From NCBI GenBank assembly GCA_024683955.1, contig JAIKXS010000017.1:62001-126000 (forward strand): a DNA stretch of 64,000 nucleotides, written 5' to 3'. This document shows positions 46,286-56,055 of this stretch, piece after piece. Numbering within the stretch: the first letter of the stretch is position 1; every line of letters starts with the position of its first letter. The stretch is from Desulfovibrio sp. (lineage in GTDB: Bacteria; Desulfobacterota; Desulfovibrionia; Desulfovibrionales; Desulfovibrionaceae). The notes under the pieces are model-generated. The model saw only the letters and a program-made list of their open reading frames with translations. It did not search any database and had not been told where the DNA came from. A program made the translations under genes and the position numbers.

Positions 46286-46578
46286 ACGGGACTCCTTTTC
46301 TTTGGCTATGTTTTTATTGCAAAAAACATTCCAAAAAAATGCAGAAGTTCCCTCAGTCCGTTCTTGTGCCACGTAAAAAAACGACCGTTGCAGGCTACCG
46401 GATACGCAGACAGATTCCAGATTCCTCAGGGCAGTTCCACTCCTGGCGTACGGGTATGTCCTGCCGTCTACGGCGGACACGCCACGCAGAAGCGAAAGCG
46501 CTGCCCTATGCACGCCGCCGTCTTCCGCTGCCGCCTTTCTCAAACCCGACAGGCTAAAAGGTCCGCCATGATGCCTTG

Positions 46579-47301
46579 CTACGCGCATTCCCCCGCGTAC
46601 TTTCTGCCCGAAGGACTTCTGAGAAAGTCCTCAAAGCCACGCGCCCTCAATCGGCAGCTCGGACACTCTCCGCACCCGTACCCCCACTTGTAACGGGTTC
46701 TTCTCTCCCCAAGATAACAGGTGTGGCTTGCCTCAAGAATGAAATCAACAAGATCACGTCCGCCGGTTTCAAAGGCCAGCTGCCATGTTTCGCCCTTTGT
46801 CTTATGCATGAGGGGGCAGACAATATGCATAGGAGTGTCAAGACCGAGTGAAAGCGAACGGGTCATACTTTCCATGGTATCTTCGCGGCAGTCAGGGTAT
46901 CCCGAATAATCGACGGAACTGACTCCAAGAATAATGGTATCGGCGTGCCGTTCATAGGCATAGGCCGCAGCCAACGTGATGAAAATAAGATTTCTTGCCG
47001 GCACAAACGATGTCGGAAGTCCCGATGGTCCCTGACAGATGGGATCATCGGACATGAGTGCACTGTGGGTTATGGAAGAAAAAGCGGGAATATCCATAAG
47101 AACGTCTTCACGCAACGACCGGGAAAAAACGGGATTATTACGGGCTGTCGTCAAAATCGCTGCACGGCACTGCAACTCCACTTGATGACGCTGACCGTAG
47201 GAAAAGCCGATTGTCCATACGGCATCATATGTTTTCAGAGCAGAAAAAAGACAGGTCGTGCTGTCCTGACCGCCGGAAAAAATAACAACAGCGTTACGCA
47301 C
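46579..47301 (-). CDS. queC: 7-cyano-7-deazaguanine synthase
   Basis: Converts 7-carboxy-7-deazaguanine to preQ0 in queuosine synthesis, using ATP and ammonia. A 240-residue protein with PP-loop motif VVIFSGGQDSTTCL at residues 5-18. PARNLIFITLAAAYA occurs mid-protein. The C-terminal zinc site HTCYLGERRT...YGCGECPSCRLRARGF has all four cysteines. GTG at 47301 follows AAGGGGTGTTAAC. queD, queE and queF are not nearby. No preQ1 riboswitch was recognised in the leader. Separated from tsaB by a strong hairpin. Confidence 0.95.
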   Translation of the reverse strand: MRNAVVIFSGGQDSTTCLFSALKTYDAVWTIGFSYGQRHQVELQCRAAILTTARNNPVFSRSLREDVLMDIPAFSSITHSALMSDDPICQGPSGLPTSFVPARNLIFITLAAAYAYERHADTIILGVSSVDYSGYPDCREDTMESMTRSLSLGLDTPMHIVCPLMHKTKGETWQLAFETGGRDLVDFILEASHTCYLGERRTRYKWGYGCGECPSCRLRARGFEDFLRSPSGRKYAGECA

Positions 47302-47385
47302 GTTAACACCCCTTAAAAAAGGAATATTTTTTCAGTCTGGTTGATGTTCAGAAGACAAGCCCCGCGAAAGGGGCAATAACGTAAG

Positions 47386-47426
47386 ACGCCGTAAAAAGCA
47401 TGCCTCAAGCACGTTTTTTACGGCGT
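47386..47426. terminator. Bidirectional hairpin between tsaB and queC
   Basis: ACGCCGTAAAAA (47386-47397) pairs with TTTTTACGGCGT (47415-47426). The A/T-rich inner arms supply U-runs in both directions. It lies 87 bp past the tsaB stop. Confidence 0.75.
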
Positions 47427-47512
47427 GACCCCAAAAAAACAAGCAAGCCGATCTCACAAGTCCTTCCAGGTATTCTCCCATATGGCAGTTTCAGTCCGTA
47501 CGTACAGGGCGT

Positions 47513-48292
47513 TCAGATACTGCTTTTTGGAGTCTTGCCAAGAAGTTCATAAAAGCGTCCGTGAGCCTCTTCGGCACCCATCCCCTGGCGTGATGCGAGA
47601 TGATCCAGGTTATCGAGAGCGTCACAGGACCGTACATAGAGAGGTTCCAGGTCTGCTGTGTCAAAATGAGCAAAACGGGCAGCTAAAACGAGGGCTTCGC
47701 ATGACGGGCGCTCACGTTTGACAAGCTTCAGGTCCTTCTCCCCGGCAAAAGACGCACAAAGAGAGGCATAGCGGCTGCACACATTACCCACCAGCACACT
47801 ACCGGGGGAAAGGCCTTCAAAAAAAGACGAAGGGGAAGAAAGAGCAATGGGGGCGGAAGAGTGCATGGCACCCTCCTCGCCAAGACAAAAACACTCCGTG
47901 TGCAAAAGATTCCGTCTGGCGTGGGTTGCCACGGCAATCATTGTCCCAGTGGGCAGATCAAGGCAACGGGCAGCCTCATAGGCCAGGGTTGCAAGCCCGT
48001 CCAAAGGGGCCAGTCTGGCGCCTCCGAGACGACGCAGGACCATGGCCGTTGTCAGAGCAAGACGAATGCCCGTGAAGGATCCGGGCCCGTGGACACACGC
48101 TATACGCCCAAACGAAGCCGGGTGGACATGAAGCCTGCGGCAGAGGTCATTCAGGGCCGGAGCCAACAGCTCCGCTGACGTATTCTCCAGGCACCATTCC
48201 TCTGACACAAGAAGGGTCCAGTCCCTAGCAAGAGCAAGCTGCAGGGCACCGTGCGTGGCATTAATAACGAGATCCAATGAATCAGCCGCCAT
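47513..48292 (-). CDS. tsaB: tRNA threonylcarbamoyladenosine biosynthesis protein TsaB
   Basis: The YeaZ partner of TsaD in making t6A37 of ANN-decoding tRNAs. A 259-residue ASKHA-fold protein. LDLVINATHGALQLAL opens the fold and VHGPGSFTGIRLALTTA near residue 68 is the hallmark of the family. The C-terminal half is variable. Starts 10 bp after the end of rseP and is the last gene of the pyrH-to-tsaB block. tsaD and tsaE are outside the window. Confidence 0.92.
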   Translation of the reverse strand: MAADSLDLVINATHGALQLALARDWTLLVSEEWCLENTSAELLAPALNDLCRRLHVHPASFGRIACVHGPGSFTGIRLALTTAMVLRRLGGARLAPLDGLATLAYEAARCLDLPTGTMIAVATHARRNLLHTECFCLGEEGAMHSSAPIALSSPSSFFEGLSPGSVLVGNVCSRYASLCASFAGEKDLKLVKRERPSCEALVLAARFAHFDTADLEPLYVRSCDALDNLDHLASRQGMGAEEAHGRFYELLGKTPKSSI

Positions 48293-48302
48293 ATCCGTGA
48301 CG

Positions 48303-49388
48303 CTATCCCTTCACAATCCGAACGATATCGTTGTACGTTGCAAAAATCATGAGTGCCACAAGCAGGGCCAGTCCCGCCCGTACGGCATACTCCTGAACTT
48401 TTTGATGGATGGGACGGCGGAACAGGATTTCAAGCAGACAAAAAAGGATGGTTCCCCCATCAAGTACCGGTATGGGCAAAAGATTCAGAATACCAAGATT
48501 GATACTGATGAGGGCTGTCAAGGCAAGCAAGCCGGCAAGGCCCTGTTTGGCCTGGTCGCCTACAAGCTGCGCAATCATAATAGGTCCGCCGACCTGATCG
48601 GCCGGCACAACCCGCTCAATTAGCTTCATAAAGCCCTGAGCCGTGAGAGAAATCATTTTCCACGTCTGGTGAAGACCGGAAGACGCTGCCGACAGGAAGG
48701 TTTCCGGCTGCGCCTTGACCGCACCGGATGAGCGCACACCGATAAGCCAAGCTACTTCATCTTCCCCAAAAAGGGTCTTTCTGACAGAACGCTCGGCTGA
48801 AATCAGGGCGTGCAGGGTTGTGATGGAACCGCCTTCGTCCTTTCTCTGCAGCTCAAAATCCATAGGTTCACCATTGCTTTGAGCGATTACGGCACTCATA
48901 TCATCCCAGCTCTTCAACGCCATGCCATTGATGGAAAGAATGGTGTCCCCCGCCTTTACCCCGGCCCGCATAGCCGGACCGTTTTCCTGCAGCCCGCCGA
49001 CCTCGGGAAGAGCTATAGGCGTTCCCCAGCACAACGCGAGCCCCCAGTAAAGAAACCAGGCAAGAAGCAAGTTGGCGACAGGTCCCGCAAGCACGACCAA
49101 AAGACGCTGCCATGCAGGGCGAAGCGAAAAACTTTCTTCCTTTGTAAAACCCTCCGGAATTTCAGACTCTTCCGATTCTCCAACGAGTGCGACATAGCCG
49201 CCCAGCGGCACAAGCGAAAGCGCATACTCCGTTTTTCCGGGCTTCCATTTCAAAAGTTTTGGACCAAAGCCGAGCGAAAAGGTGGAAACACCCATCCCCA
49301 AAGACCTGGCCACGGAAAAATGTCCCAATTCATGAAAAAAAATCAGTCCACCAAGAACAAGAACAACGGAAACAATGGTAATCAGCAA
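48303..49388 (-). CDS. rseP: Site-2 intramembrane metalloprotease RseP
   Basis: A 361-residue inner-membrane zinc protease that cleaves anti-sigma factors and leftover signal peptides. The active-site motif FFHELGHF is at residues 17-24, LDG motif NLLPIPVLDGGT near 311. There is one PDZ domain (GPAMRAGVKAGDTILSINGM) where Escherichia coli RseP has two. Membrane helices occur at the N-terminus, near 100 and in the C-terminal third. It overlaps dxr by 7 bp, as expected for this conserved operon. Confidence 0.95.
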   Translation of the reverse strand: MLITIVSVVLVLGGLIFFHELGHFSVARSLGMGVSTFSLGFGPKLLKWKPGKTEYALSLVPLGGYVALVGESEESEIPEGFTKEESFSLRPAWQRLLVVLAGPVANLLLAWFLYWGLALCWGTPIALPEVGGLQENGPAMRAGVKAGDTILSINGMALKSWDDMSAVIAQSNGEPMDFELQRKDEGGSITTLHALISAERSVRKTLFGEDEVAWLIGVRSSGAVKAQPETFLSAASSGLHQTWKMISLTAQGFMKLIERVVPADQVGGPIMIAQLVGDQAKQGLAGLLALTALISINLGILNLLPIPVLDGGTILFCLLEILFRRPIHQKVQEYAVRAGLALLVALMIFATYNDIVRIVKG

Positions 49389-50698
49389 GAAGAATCTCCC
49401 GTGCGGGCCAAATTCCGCACAAAGTCACGTGTGCGTGCGTCAAGCACCTGAATGTTTTTCTGAATATCGCGAACACGGCTTTCCAAAGAAACCATATCGG
49501 AAGCACGGCCAAGCGGCGGACAAAAGGGTTCGTGTCCAGGTCTTGTGGCCGTGTGGGCATCAAGCGCTTCCGCAATAAGGATGGGAATATCCGTGAACCT
49601 GCAGGAGCCCTGCAAAAAAAGTTCGACGGCCGCTTCGTTGGCGGCATTGAGAACAACGCAGTGCCCTCCCCGCTCTGACAATGCACGCAGGGCAAACCCC
49701 AGGCAGGGAAACGTCTCCATATCAGGCGGTTCAAAGGAAAGGGTGCATGCGCAAAGATCAAGGGGGGCGACAGGCTGATGGGCCTTTTTGGGCCAGAGCA
49801 TGCAATGGGCAAGCGGCAGTTTCATATCCGCCGTCGCCAACTGCGCAAGAAGGGAGGCATCCGTGAAGCGCACGAGTGAATGCACAATGGACTCGGGATG
49901 CAAAACGACCTCTATCCTCTCGCGCCGGATGCCGTAGAGATGATAGGCCTCGATCACCTCGAGCCCCTTGTTCATCAATGTGGCGGAATCAATGGTGATC
50001 TTGCGCCCCATTTGCCAGTTTGGATGATGAAGGGCATCCTCAAGGGTTACCGAAGCGAGAGATTCCTTGTTCCGCCCCCTGAAGGGGCCGCCCGACGCCG
50101 TCAGGACAAGTCGATCCACATCCTGACCGCGGCCGGCAAGACATTGAAAAAGGGCATTATGCTCAGAATCAACTGGAAGGATTGCGGCTCCTGTCAAAGA
50201 ACAGATATCCCGGACAAGGCTGCCCGCAAGCACCAGGGATTCCTTATTGGCAAGAAGAATAACACGCCCGGCGAGGGCTGCCGCAATGGTCCCCGCGAGT
50301 CCGGCTCCGCCGGACTGCGCAGAAAGTACCGTTTCCGCCTCGGGAACACGAACAAGTTTTGCGTAGCCCTCTTCTCCCACAAAGATATCCGGCCTGTAAT
50401 TGGGTGGCAGGATGTCCTGAAGAATGCTGGCTGCCTCATCGGTGCCAACCGCAAGATATGGAGGGCGAAAGATATCCGCCTGTCTGGCTAACAACTGTAC
50501 GTTGCTGAAGCAGGCAAGCCCCTGAAGGGTGAAAAGATCCCTGTTGGCGGAAACAACATCAAGGGCGCTGCGGCCGATGGAACCGGTCGACCCAAGAATG
50601 ACAAGGGATCGGGGAAAGCGCGTTTGCCACGCAAGAGGAGGCGGAAAAGAAATATAGTTGACAATCGGGCCTCCAAGAGCCGGCCAAAGATCAGACAT
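49382..50698 (-). CDS. dxr: 1-deoxy-D-xylulose 5-phosphate reductoisomerase
   Basis: NADPH-dependent second step of the MEP isoprenoid pathway. A 438-residue protein. The nucleotide-binding LGSTGSIGRSALDVV is near residue 36, substrate and metal region DSEHNALFQCL, and PNWQMGRKITIDSATLMNKG is typical. The N-terminus is about 25 residues longer than usual (MSDLWPALGGPIVNYIS), so a later start is possible. It supplies IPP for uppS in the same operon. Confidence 0.95.
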   Translation of the reverse strand: MSDLWPALGGPIVNYISFPPPLAWQTRFPRSLVILGSTGSIGRSALDVVSANRDLFTLQGLACFSNVQLLARQADIFRPPYLAVGTDEAASILQDILPPNYRPDIFVGEEGYAKLVRVPEAETVLSAQSGGAGLAGTIAAALAGRVILLANKESLVLAGSLVRDICSLTGAAILPVDSEHNALFQCLAGRGQDVDRLVLTASGGPFRGRNKESLASVTLEDALHHPNWQMGRKITIDSATLMNKGLEVIEAYHLYGIRRERIEVVLHPESIVHSLVRFTDASLLAQLATADMKLPLAHCMLWPKKAHQPVAPLDLCACTLSFEPPDMETFPCLGFALRALSERGGHCVVLNAANEAAVELFLQGSCRFTDIPILIAEALDAHTATRPGHEPFCPPLGRASDMVSLESRVRDIQKNIQVLDARTRDFVRNLARTGDSSC

Positions 50699-51004
50699 AA
50701 GACTCCCGACACAAAAGAACAGAAGAGATGTACCCCTTCAACACTGGGGAATTTCTGTGAAATAAGGCCAATGACGCCATAAAAAACAATACGCAGTTGT
50801 AAGAAGGAACGGTAAAAAAGGCAAGAAGCACAAGGACCGATCGCTTATGCCAGAAAGGGAAGAATCATAGAGAGTACAGAAAAAAACGTGCATGCATGCC
50901 GTGTAGCGGAAGACGTGCTCTCCTGCCCCGCGACGTTTGAAAGCATACAAAAGGCAGCCTTCCGCGGAAGGCCACCTTATCTACAGAAACAGGGATTGAA
51001 AGCA
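50699..51004. other. Gap between cdsA and dxr
   Basis: No gene seen. Contains the hairpin at 50951-50978 just beyond cdsA. The reverse frame through the gap is hydrophobic and cysteine-rich but has no ribosome binding site. Confidence 0.5.
50951..50978 (-). terminator. Hairpin after cdsA (leftward)
   Basis: Reading leftward, AAGG and GCCTTCC pair with GGAAGGC and CCTT around GCGG, with a TG bulge on each side, then TTTGT. It lies 27 bp past the cdsA stop, so the operon may be partly attenuated before dxr. Confidence 0.6.
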
Positions 51005-51814
51005 TCAGAAGAAGAAAAACCACTGGTCAACGACAGCCACCATGGGCAGGGCGAAGAGAAGGCTGTCAGCCCGGTCAAGGACGCCTCCGTGTCCCGGCAG
51101 AAGAGATCCACTGTCCTTCACATTGACTGACCGCTTGAGCGCGCTTTCAAAAAGATCCCCAAGCTGAGCAAAAGCGTTGACGGCAATGCCGAGAAGCAAA
51201 AAAGCAAAAAAACCGGCCCGACCGTAGATGAGACCGTAGACTACTGAAAAAAGCACACAGGCGCAAAGACTGCCCACAGCTCCTTCTGAACTTTTTTTCG
51301 GACTGACCCTGGGCCATAACTTGTGATGACCAAAGCGTGTACCGACAAAATAGGCTGCCGTATCCGAAAGAGAAACTGCACAAAGCACGTAGACCAGCTT
51401 AACTGTTGACAAATACGTGGCTGGCAGAAGTAAAAGAGGAATATAGGCAAGACCAGCAAGAAAAATCCCGCCCGGGGAGAACGCCGTGTCTTCGCCGACC
51501 ACGTCCCAGCGGAAGAGGAAGCTCAGGGCAACAAGAACAAATCCCGCTCCGAGACAAACCAGCGCATCCTGAGGCCTGTCCAGCCAGGTTAAAATCAACA
51601 TGGCAGATCCGAGCAAAATGGCACAGATACGACTTGGCACACGTCCCCTGGGTCCCCAGAATAGGGAATAGAATTCCCAGAGTCCGAGGCCAGCACAGAG
51701 CAGGATAAAACACAGCAGGGGAAGGCCACGCCACGCCAGAACAAACACCAGAACGGCAATGAGGGCCAGTCCGGTAACAATGCGTTTTTTATCAATATTT
51801 TTCAAAATGAACAT
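51005..51814 (-). CDS. cdsA: Phosphatidate cytidylyltransferase
   Basis: Makes CDP-diacylglycerol, precursor of all phospholipids, in the inner membrane. About 269 residues, eight hydrophobic segments. The family signature KRSVNVKDSGSLLPGHGGVLDRADS is near the C-terminus (residues 225-250). Start uncertain: ATG 51814 gives the usual length, GTG 51823 is three codons longer, and a TTG at 51895 just after uppS would add 27 residues. AAGGAGGAG upstream is awkwardly far from the first two starts. Confidence 0.94.
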   Translation of the reverse strand: MFILKNIDKKRIVTGLALIAVLVFVLAWRGLPLLCFILLCAGLGLWEFYSLFWGPRGRVPSRICAILLGSAMLILTWLDRPQDALVCLGAGFVLVALSFLFRWDVVGEDTAFSPGGIFLAGLAYIPLLLLPATYLSTVKLVYVLCAVSLSDTAAYFVGTRFGHHKLWPRVSPKKSSEGAVGSLCACVLFSVVYGLIYGRAGFFAFLLLGIAVNAFAQLGDLFESALKRSVNVKDSGSLLPGHGGVLDRADSLLFALPMVAVVDQWFFFF

Positions 51815-51898
51815 ATTTTTCACAAAACGGGCTTCCCCGATCGTGCTCCTCCTTAAAGAGACGAGATAAAAAAGACAGCTTACAGATACGTCCAAACG

Positions 51899-52621
51899 TT
51901 AACATTTACCAAAACGTCGCGTGCGGCCGGCGTACTCCTGCAGGGCCCGATGGAGCTCTGACACGCCAAAATCAGGCCAGAAAACAGGAGAAAAAATCAA
52001 TTCGCTGTACGCGGACTGGTACAAGAGATAATTGCTCAAACGCTGCTCACCGCTCGTACGAATGATACAGTCAGGATCTGGCTGTCCTGCAGTGTAGAGA
52101 TAGCCGGCAAGGACTTCCTCTGTAACAGATGTTTCGGCAAGTCCGTCATGAATCATATTGCGGACAGCCCGTAAAATCTCCTGACGGCCTCCATAATTCA
52201 GGGCCAAATTCAAAACCATTGCCCGGTTGCCTTCCGTGGCCCGCACGGCATGGGCAAGAGCGGAACGCTGCGCCAGCGGAAGAGCCTCAACTGCCCCGAT
52301 CGTCCGCAGGCAGATATGCTTTTCCTGCAAAAGAGGCAGCTCACGCCGCAAGAATTCCACCAGCAGCGCAAAAAGAGCACTGACTTCCGTCTTCGGGCGT
52401 GACCAGTTTTCTGTTGAAAACGCATAGAGCGTCAGGTAGGAGATGCTGAGCCTGCAACATTCGGCAACAATGGTGCGGACCGTCTCAGCCCCGGCTTTAT
52501 GGCCTTCCGAACGGGCAAGACCACGAGCCTGAGCCCAACGGCCATTGCCGTCCATGATAATGGCGAGATGACGGGGGAGAACGGAAAAGACGCTTGGGGT
52601 ATCGGCCATGGCAGAAATCAA
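51899..52621 (-). CDS. uppS: Isoprenyl (undecaprenyl) diphosphate synthase
   Basis: Cis-prenyltransferase producing the C55 carrier for peptidoglycan and O-antigen. About 240 residues. Catalytic IIMDGNGRWAQ near residue 22, YAFSTENWSRP, and RTSGEQRLSNYLLYQSAYSEL in the C-terminal half. TTG at 52621 has GGAG nine bases upstream. The ATG at 52609 lacks a site but gives a more usual N-terminus, so the start is unresolved by four codons. It lies 3 bp after frr. Confidence 0.96.
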   Translation of the reverse strand: MISAMADTPSVFSVLPRHLAIIMDGNGRWAQARGLARSEGHKAGAETVRTIVAECCRLSISYLTLYAFSTENWSRPKTEVSALFALLVEFLRRELPLLQEKHICLRTIGAVEALPLAQRSALAHAVRATEGNRAMVLNLALNYGGRQEILRAVRNMIHDGLAETSVTEEVLAGYLYTAGQPDPDCIIRTSGEQRLSNYLLYQSAYSELIFSPVFWPDFGVSELHRALQEYAGRTRRFGKC

Positions 52622-52624
52622 CCG

Positions 52625-53185
52625 TTAGATCTCCATTATTTCTTTTTCTTTCTCCTGGCAGCGTTTATCTACGTTCTCCACAAATTTGTCCGTCAGCTTC
52701 TGCACGCTTTCCGTTGACTTCTTCAGATCGTCCTCAGTGATTTCCTTGTCTTTTTCAAGCTTCTTCAGGGAATCGTTTGCATCGCGGCGGATATTCCGCA
52801 GGGAAACCTTGGTGTCCTCCCCATATTTTCTTGCTATTTTAACAAGCTCTTTTCTTCGCTCTTCCGTCAGAGGCGGAATGGAAATACGGATAATGCGGCC
52901 GTCATTCACGGGCGTCAACCCGAGGTCGGATTTTAAAATAGCTTTTTCGATGACTCCCATGCCACCCTTGTCCCACGGCTGAATGGTTATGGTCCGGCTG
53001 TCGGGGACAGCGACCGTGGCCATCTGTGTGATCACAGTCATGGTCCCGTAGTAATCCGCCTTAATCCCCTCAACGAGGGAAGCGGATGCACGTCCCGTCC
53101 GCAACTTTCCAAAATCTTTTTTGAGGGATTCGAGAGTTTTTTCCATCCGTTCTTCCGCATCAAGCATAATTGTATCAATATCCAT
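52625..53185 (-). CDS. frr: Ribosome recycling factor
   Basis: Splits post-termination ribosomes with EF-G. A 186-residue protein of normal length. [23 protein letters not shown] is the classical N-terminal helix, with [18 protein letters not shown] in the body. Starts with AAGGAG upstream of ATG 53185. Sits between pyrH and uppS, as in most bacteria. Confidence 0.97.
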   Translation of the reverse strand: MDIDTIMLDAEERMEKTLESLKKDFGKLRTGRASASLVEGIKADYYGTMTVITQMATVAVPDSRTITIQPWDKGGMGVIEKAILKSDLGLTPVNDGRIIRISIPPLTEERRKELVKIARKYGEDTKVSLRNIRRDANDSLKKLEKDKEITEDDLKKSTESVQKLTDKFVENVDKRCQEKEKEIMEI

Positions 53186-53268
53186 CTGCTTCTCCTTGCC
53201 GAGACGTAGTGTGATAAAACGATGTGAAAAATTGGAAAGGAGGGGCGTACAAAACGTCCCGTCCGGGC

Positions 53269-53985
53269 CTACTCACCAACCAGAGTACCCACATTCTCTC
53301 CCTGTACAACCTTTGCGATATCTCCACCGAACATGCGGCACACGATCAAGGGCACATGGTTGTCACGCACAAGGGCAAAGGCCGTGGCGTCCATAACGCC
53401 GAGCCGTAGATTCAAGGCATCGTCATAGGACAGGCTGTTGTATTTAACAGCATCTGGGAACTTCTTGGGATCCTTGTCGTAAATTCCATCAACTTTTGTG
53501 GCCTTGATGATGCAGTCGCATTTTAACTCCATGCCACGCAATGCCGCCGTCGTATCAGTGGTAAAATACGGATTGCCTGTTCCTGCGGCACAGATGACAA
53601 CGCGCCCCTTGTCCAGGTGGCGCAAGGCCCTGCGACGGATAAACGGCTCGCAAACTTCCTGCATGGTAATGGCAGAAAGGACACGCGTCGGATGACCGGC
53701 CTTTTCAAGCATGTCCTGCACGGCCAAGGCATTCAAAACAGTGGCCAGCATTCCCATGTAATCTGCCGAGGAACGCTCCATCCCCTGGGCCGAACCTGAA
53801 AGCCCGCGAAAAATATTTCCTCCGCCGATAACAAGGGCCATCTGGACCCCCATCTGCAGAACACTGCTCAGCTCTCCGCAAATTTTGGACACAGTGTCAG
53901 GAGCAATTCCGACCCCCTGCTGGCCGGCCAAGGCTTCCCCGCTCAGTTTCAGAAGAACTCGTCGATACCGTAAGTCAGTGGCCAT
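53269..53985 (-). CDS. pyrH: Uridylate kinase
   Basis: Phosphorylates UMP to UDP; a hexameric amino-acid-kinase-family enzyme. A 238-residue protein. [11 protein letters not shown] is near residue 8, [10 protein letters not shown] near 53 and [15 protein letters not shown] near 135. ATG at 53985 follows GGAGGATAGT. A much longer frame upstream is not coding. tsf and rpsB, often upstream of pyrH, are absent; a DUF4911 gene lies there instead. Confidence 0.97.
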   Translation of the reverse strand: MATDLRYRRVLLKLSGEALAGQQGVGIAPDTVSKICGELSSVLQMGVQMALVIGGGNIFRGLSGSAQGMERSSADYMGMLATVLNALAVQDMLEKAGHPTRVLSAITMQEVCEPFIRRRALRHLDKGRVVICAAGTGNPYFTTDTTAALRGMELKCDCIIKATKVDGIYDKDPKKFPDAVKYNSLSYDDALNLRLGVMDATAFALVRDNHVPLIVCRMFGGDIAKVVQGENVGTLVGE

Positions 53986-54181
53986 ACTATCCTCCAAAAA
54001 TGTTGTCCAAAAAACTGGGATGAAAACGGTAAAAGTGTAGCAAAAAAGACAAATGCCGTGAATTCCCCTGCGCTCTCCCAAAAAACACCGAACAAAAAAG
54101 AGTGGTAAGAAGGGCCTCCTGCAGACGACGAAAAGGAGAAAAGGCATGCCAACGCGCGCTGCGGGCCCGCTAGGGAAAAAA

Positions 54182-54421
54182 TTATGCGTCTAAACCGCTA
54201 AAGGGTGAAGGCAGTATGGTCAACGGTACAGACCCGGCAATTTCCCGCAGCGCCCGATGGGCAATCTGCGCCATATCCTCCGTATATACAAATTTCAGCA
54301 GAGATGTCTGTCGTTCCAGGACAGAAAAATAGCCGACATGTTCGTAGGCTTCAAGAAGAAAACGAAAGACGGCAATATCCGAGGGACAAAGGCGAATGTA
54401 GGTAACAGAACTGGCCGACAT
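54182..54421 (-). CDS. DUF4911 domain protein
   Basis: A 79-residue small protein of the DUF4911 family, known from Desulfovibrio and relatives; function unknown. The central [20 protein letters not shown] followed by [18 protein letters not shown] is typical. Ends with a proline-rich tail. It lies about 200 bp upstream of pyrH on the same strand and may share its transcript. Confidence 0.85.
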   Translation of the reverse strand: MSASSVTYIRLCPSDIAVFRFLLEAYEHVGYFSVLERQTSLLKFVYTEDMAQIAHRALREIAGSVPLTILPSPFSGLDA

Positions 54422-54862
54422 ACGTACCTCACATCAAGCGGGCGCATCTCTTCCCGGTATAAACTTTCTTGTCAAGCAGCCGATATATATATAGAATACC
54501 TTTGGCAGCCTCCCCCACCCAATAACCCAATAAATAAACGTTGGTGGATTTGAGCAGGGCTCACGCCCGCATCCCTGGAGATTTTCTGATTCAACGAGAC
54601 TGACCAGAGGAACATTCGCTCAGGTTTCGCTTTCAAATTCCCGCGGCAGGGAATTTTACGGCAGCAAACCAAACACCCTTTCCCCTCAGGTCTCACGATC
54701 TCTTCCCAAGCTGACACAGCTTGCTCAGCCGTCAGGAAGTATGTTGGAACAGAAACGGGAATGGCAAGGAAATTCCAGGTAAACAGCCTTATGTCCTCGC
54801 CCTGAATGGCGGGGTTGTACGGCGCGTTTGATAAGGGTTCTGAAATTCCTGGAAAAACAGCA
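54422..54862. other. Intergenic, with hairpin and IS-end fragment
   Basis: No gene. A hairpin of AAATTCCC/GGGAATTT lies near 54634-54656. A 45-bp IS200/IS605-type end fragment at 54786-54832 lies just before the next gene. Confidence 0.5.
54786..54832 (+). mobile_element. IS200/IS605-type end fragment
   Basis: CCTTATGTCC, CGCCCTGAATGGCGGGG and TACGGCGCGTT match, base for base with few differences, the ends at 56374-56420 and 57518-57563. It retains the CGCC/GGCG palindrome. Nothing of a transposase remains. Its ATG (54806) opens a false upstream start for the next gene. Confidence 0.7.
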
Positions 54863-55681
54863 ATGACCGCAATTGATGAAAGACAGAGCACCCTTCTTGC
54901 AACGGGTGCACCCCTTTCTCCCGCCGGGAACACAATCCGCTCAGCAGGGAATTCTTCCCGCACGTCCTCGCAAAATGGCAATGCGCAGTCCTTTGCTGAC
55001 CGCCTCTCCCTCACGCCCGAAGCCGAACAGGAACTCAAGGAACTTCAGCAGCGTGATCAGGAAGTTCGACACCATGAAGAGGCACACAAGGCAGCAGCCG
55101 GTCCTTACTCCGAGGGTGTAAGCTACGACCTCACAACCGGGCCTGATGGAAAGCAGTACGCCGTTGGCGGATCCTGCGCCATCGATACAAGTCCCGTTCC
55201 TGGTGACCCTGAGGCAACCCTTCGCAAGGCCCAGCAAATTAAGCGGGCTGCAAAGGCTCCTGCCGAGCCCTCTTCCCAGGACATGAAGGTTGCTTCCGAA
55301 GCGAACCAACTCGAAAATAACGCCCGCGAGGACCTGGCAGAAGAAAAAAGAGAGGACGGAAACGACGCAAGTCCTCTTGGCGGAACTGAAAGCTTTGTCC
55401 GTTCTGCCCTGAATACTCAGGACCTCCGCAGCGGAGACAGCCAGTCAGGCACCCCTCTAAGCCTTTCCTGGTCTCAGGGGGTATATCATGTCGGCAGAAC
55501 TGCCCATGACCACACATTCTCCGTTGTCCAAAATTCAGGAACCGGATACGGTTTTCCAACCGCAGAGGTATCCTCTTCACGCATCGCGCAGGCCTCTCAC
55601 TCCTATGCCGTGATGTCAAGACAGGGTGTTATGCCGACGGCTCTTGCCCCAAATGGTACAGGCATCTCCCTGCATATCTAA
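54863..55681 (+). CDS. SprA-like putative metalloprotease (HExxH)
   Basis: A 272-residue protein of the SprA-related / putative metalloprotease CJM1_0395 family. The low-complexity Ser/Asn-rich N-terminus is probably flexible. The conserved block is EVRHHEEAHKAAAGPYSEG near residue 75, containing HEEAH (an HExxH zinc motif), followed by TTGPDGKQYAVGG and DTSPVPGDPEATLRKAQQI. The C-terminal third is low complexity. Real members are known around flagella or type III genes in Desulfovibrio. ATG at 54863 is chosen because the earlier ATG lies inside an IS-end fragment. Function unproven. Confidence 0.85.
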   Translation: MTAIDERQSTLLATGAPLSPAGNTIRSAGNSSRTSSQNGNAQSFADRLSLTPEAEQELKELQQRDQEVRHHEEAHKAAAGPYSEGVSYDLTTGPDGKQYAVGGSCAIDTSPVPGDPEATLRKAQQIKRAAKAPAEPSSQDMKVASEANQLENNAREDLAEEKREDGNDASPLGGTESFVRSALNTQDLRSGDSQSGTPLSLSWSQGVYHVGRTAHDHTFSVVQNSGTGYGFPTAEVSSSRIAQASHSYAVMSRQGVMPTALAPNGTGISLHI

Positions 55682-56055
55682 TCCCTCCTCCGCATCCCCG
55701 ACATTCCTTTTTCCGGTCAGCAAGTGCTTTTTGTGCGCGTAACCGGAACGCGACAACGTCTCCGACGCCCGACCCGGCTCTCACATATGGTTCAAAAACA
55801 TATGAAGACGGTCTTCGGGAAAAATCGTAAGCAGCCCGGAGAAGAAAAAAACGTTCCTGTACAACACCAGAAGTATTGTCTACCAGACTTCGTACAGCCC
55901 CACGGCCTAACCGGGACTCTCTCCGCAAGAACGTTGCAGGAATCCCGAACGCGGACCGATAAGAAAAAGACATACGGCGTACAAAAAGTACAGCAAGAGA
56001 CAGCAGAGACACGGGGAAGTCGTACACGGAACAAAGAACCGTACGGAATAGCAGC
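55682..56055. other. Intergenic between the SprA-like gene and the IS relic
   Basis: No gene recognised. Contains CATATGGTTCAAAAACATATG, a CATATG direct/inverted repeat near 55787-55807, and a run of adenines. No ribosome binding sites before the few open frames. Confidence 0.5.

Noticed and set aside
47302..47440. preQ1 riboswitch upstream of queC
   Set aside because: The leader has two hairpins but lacks the A-rich tail and pseudoknot pattern of preQ1 class I or II. The hairpin is better explained as a terminator.
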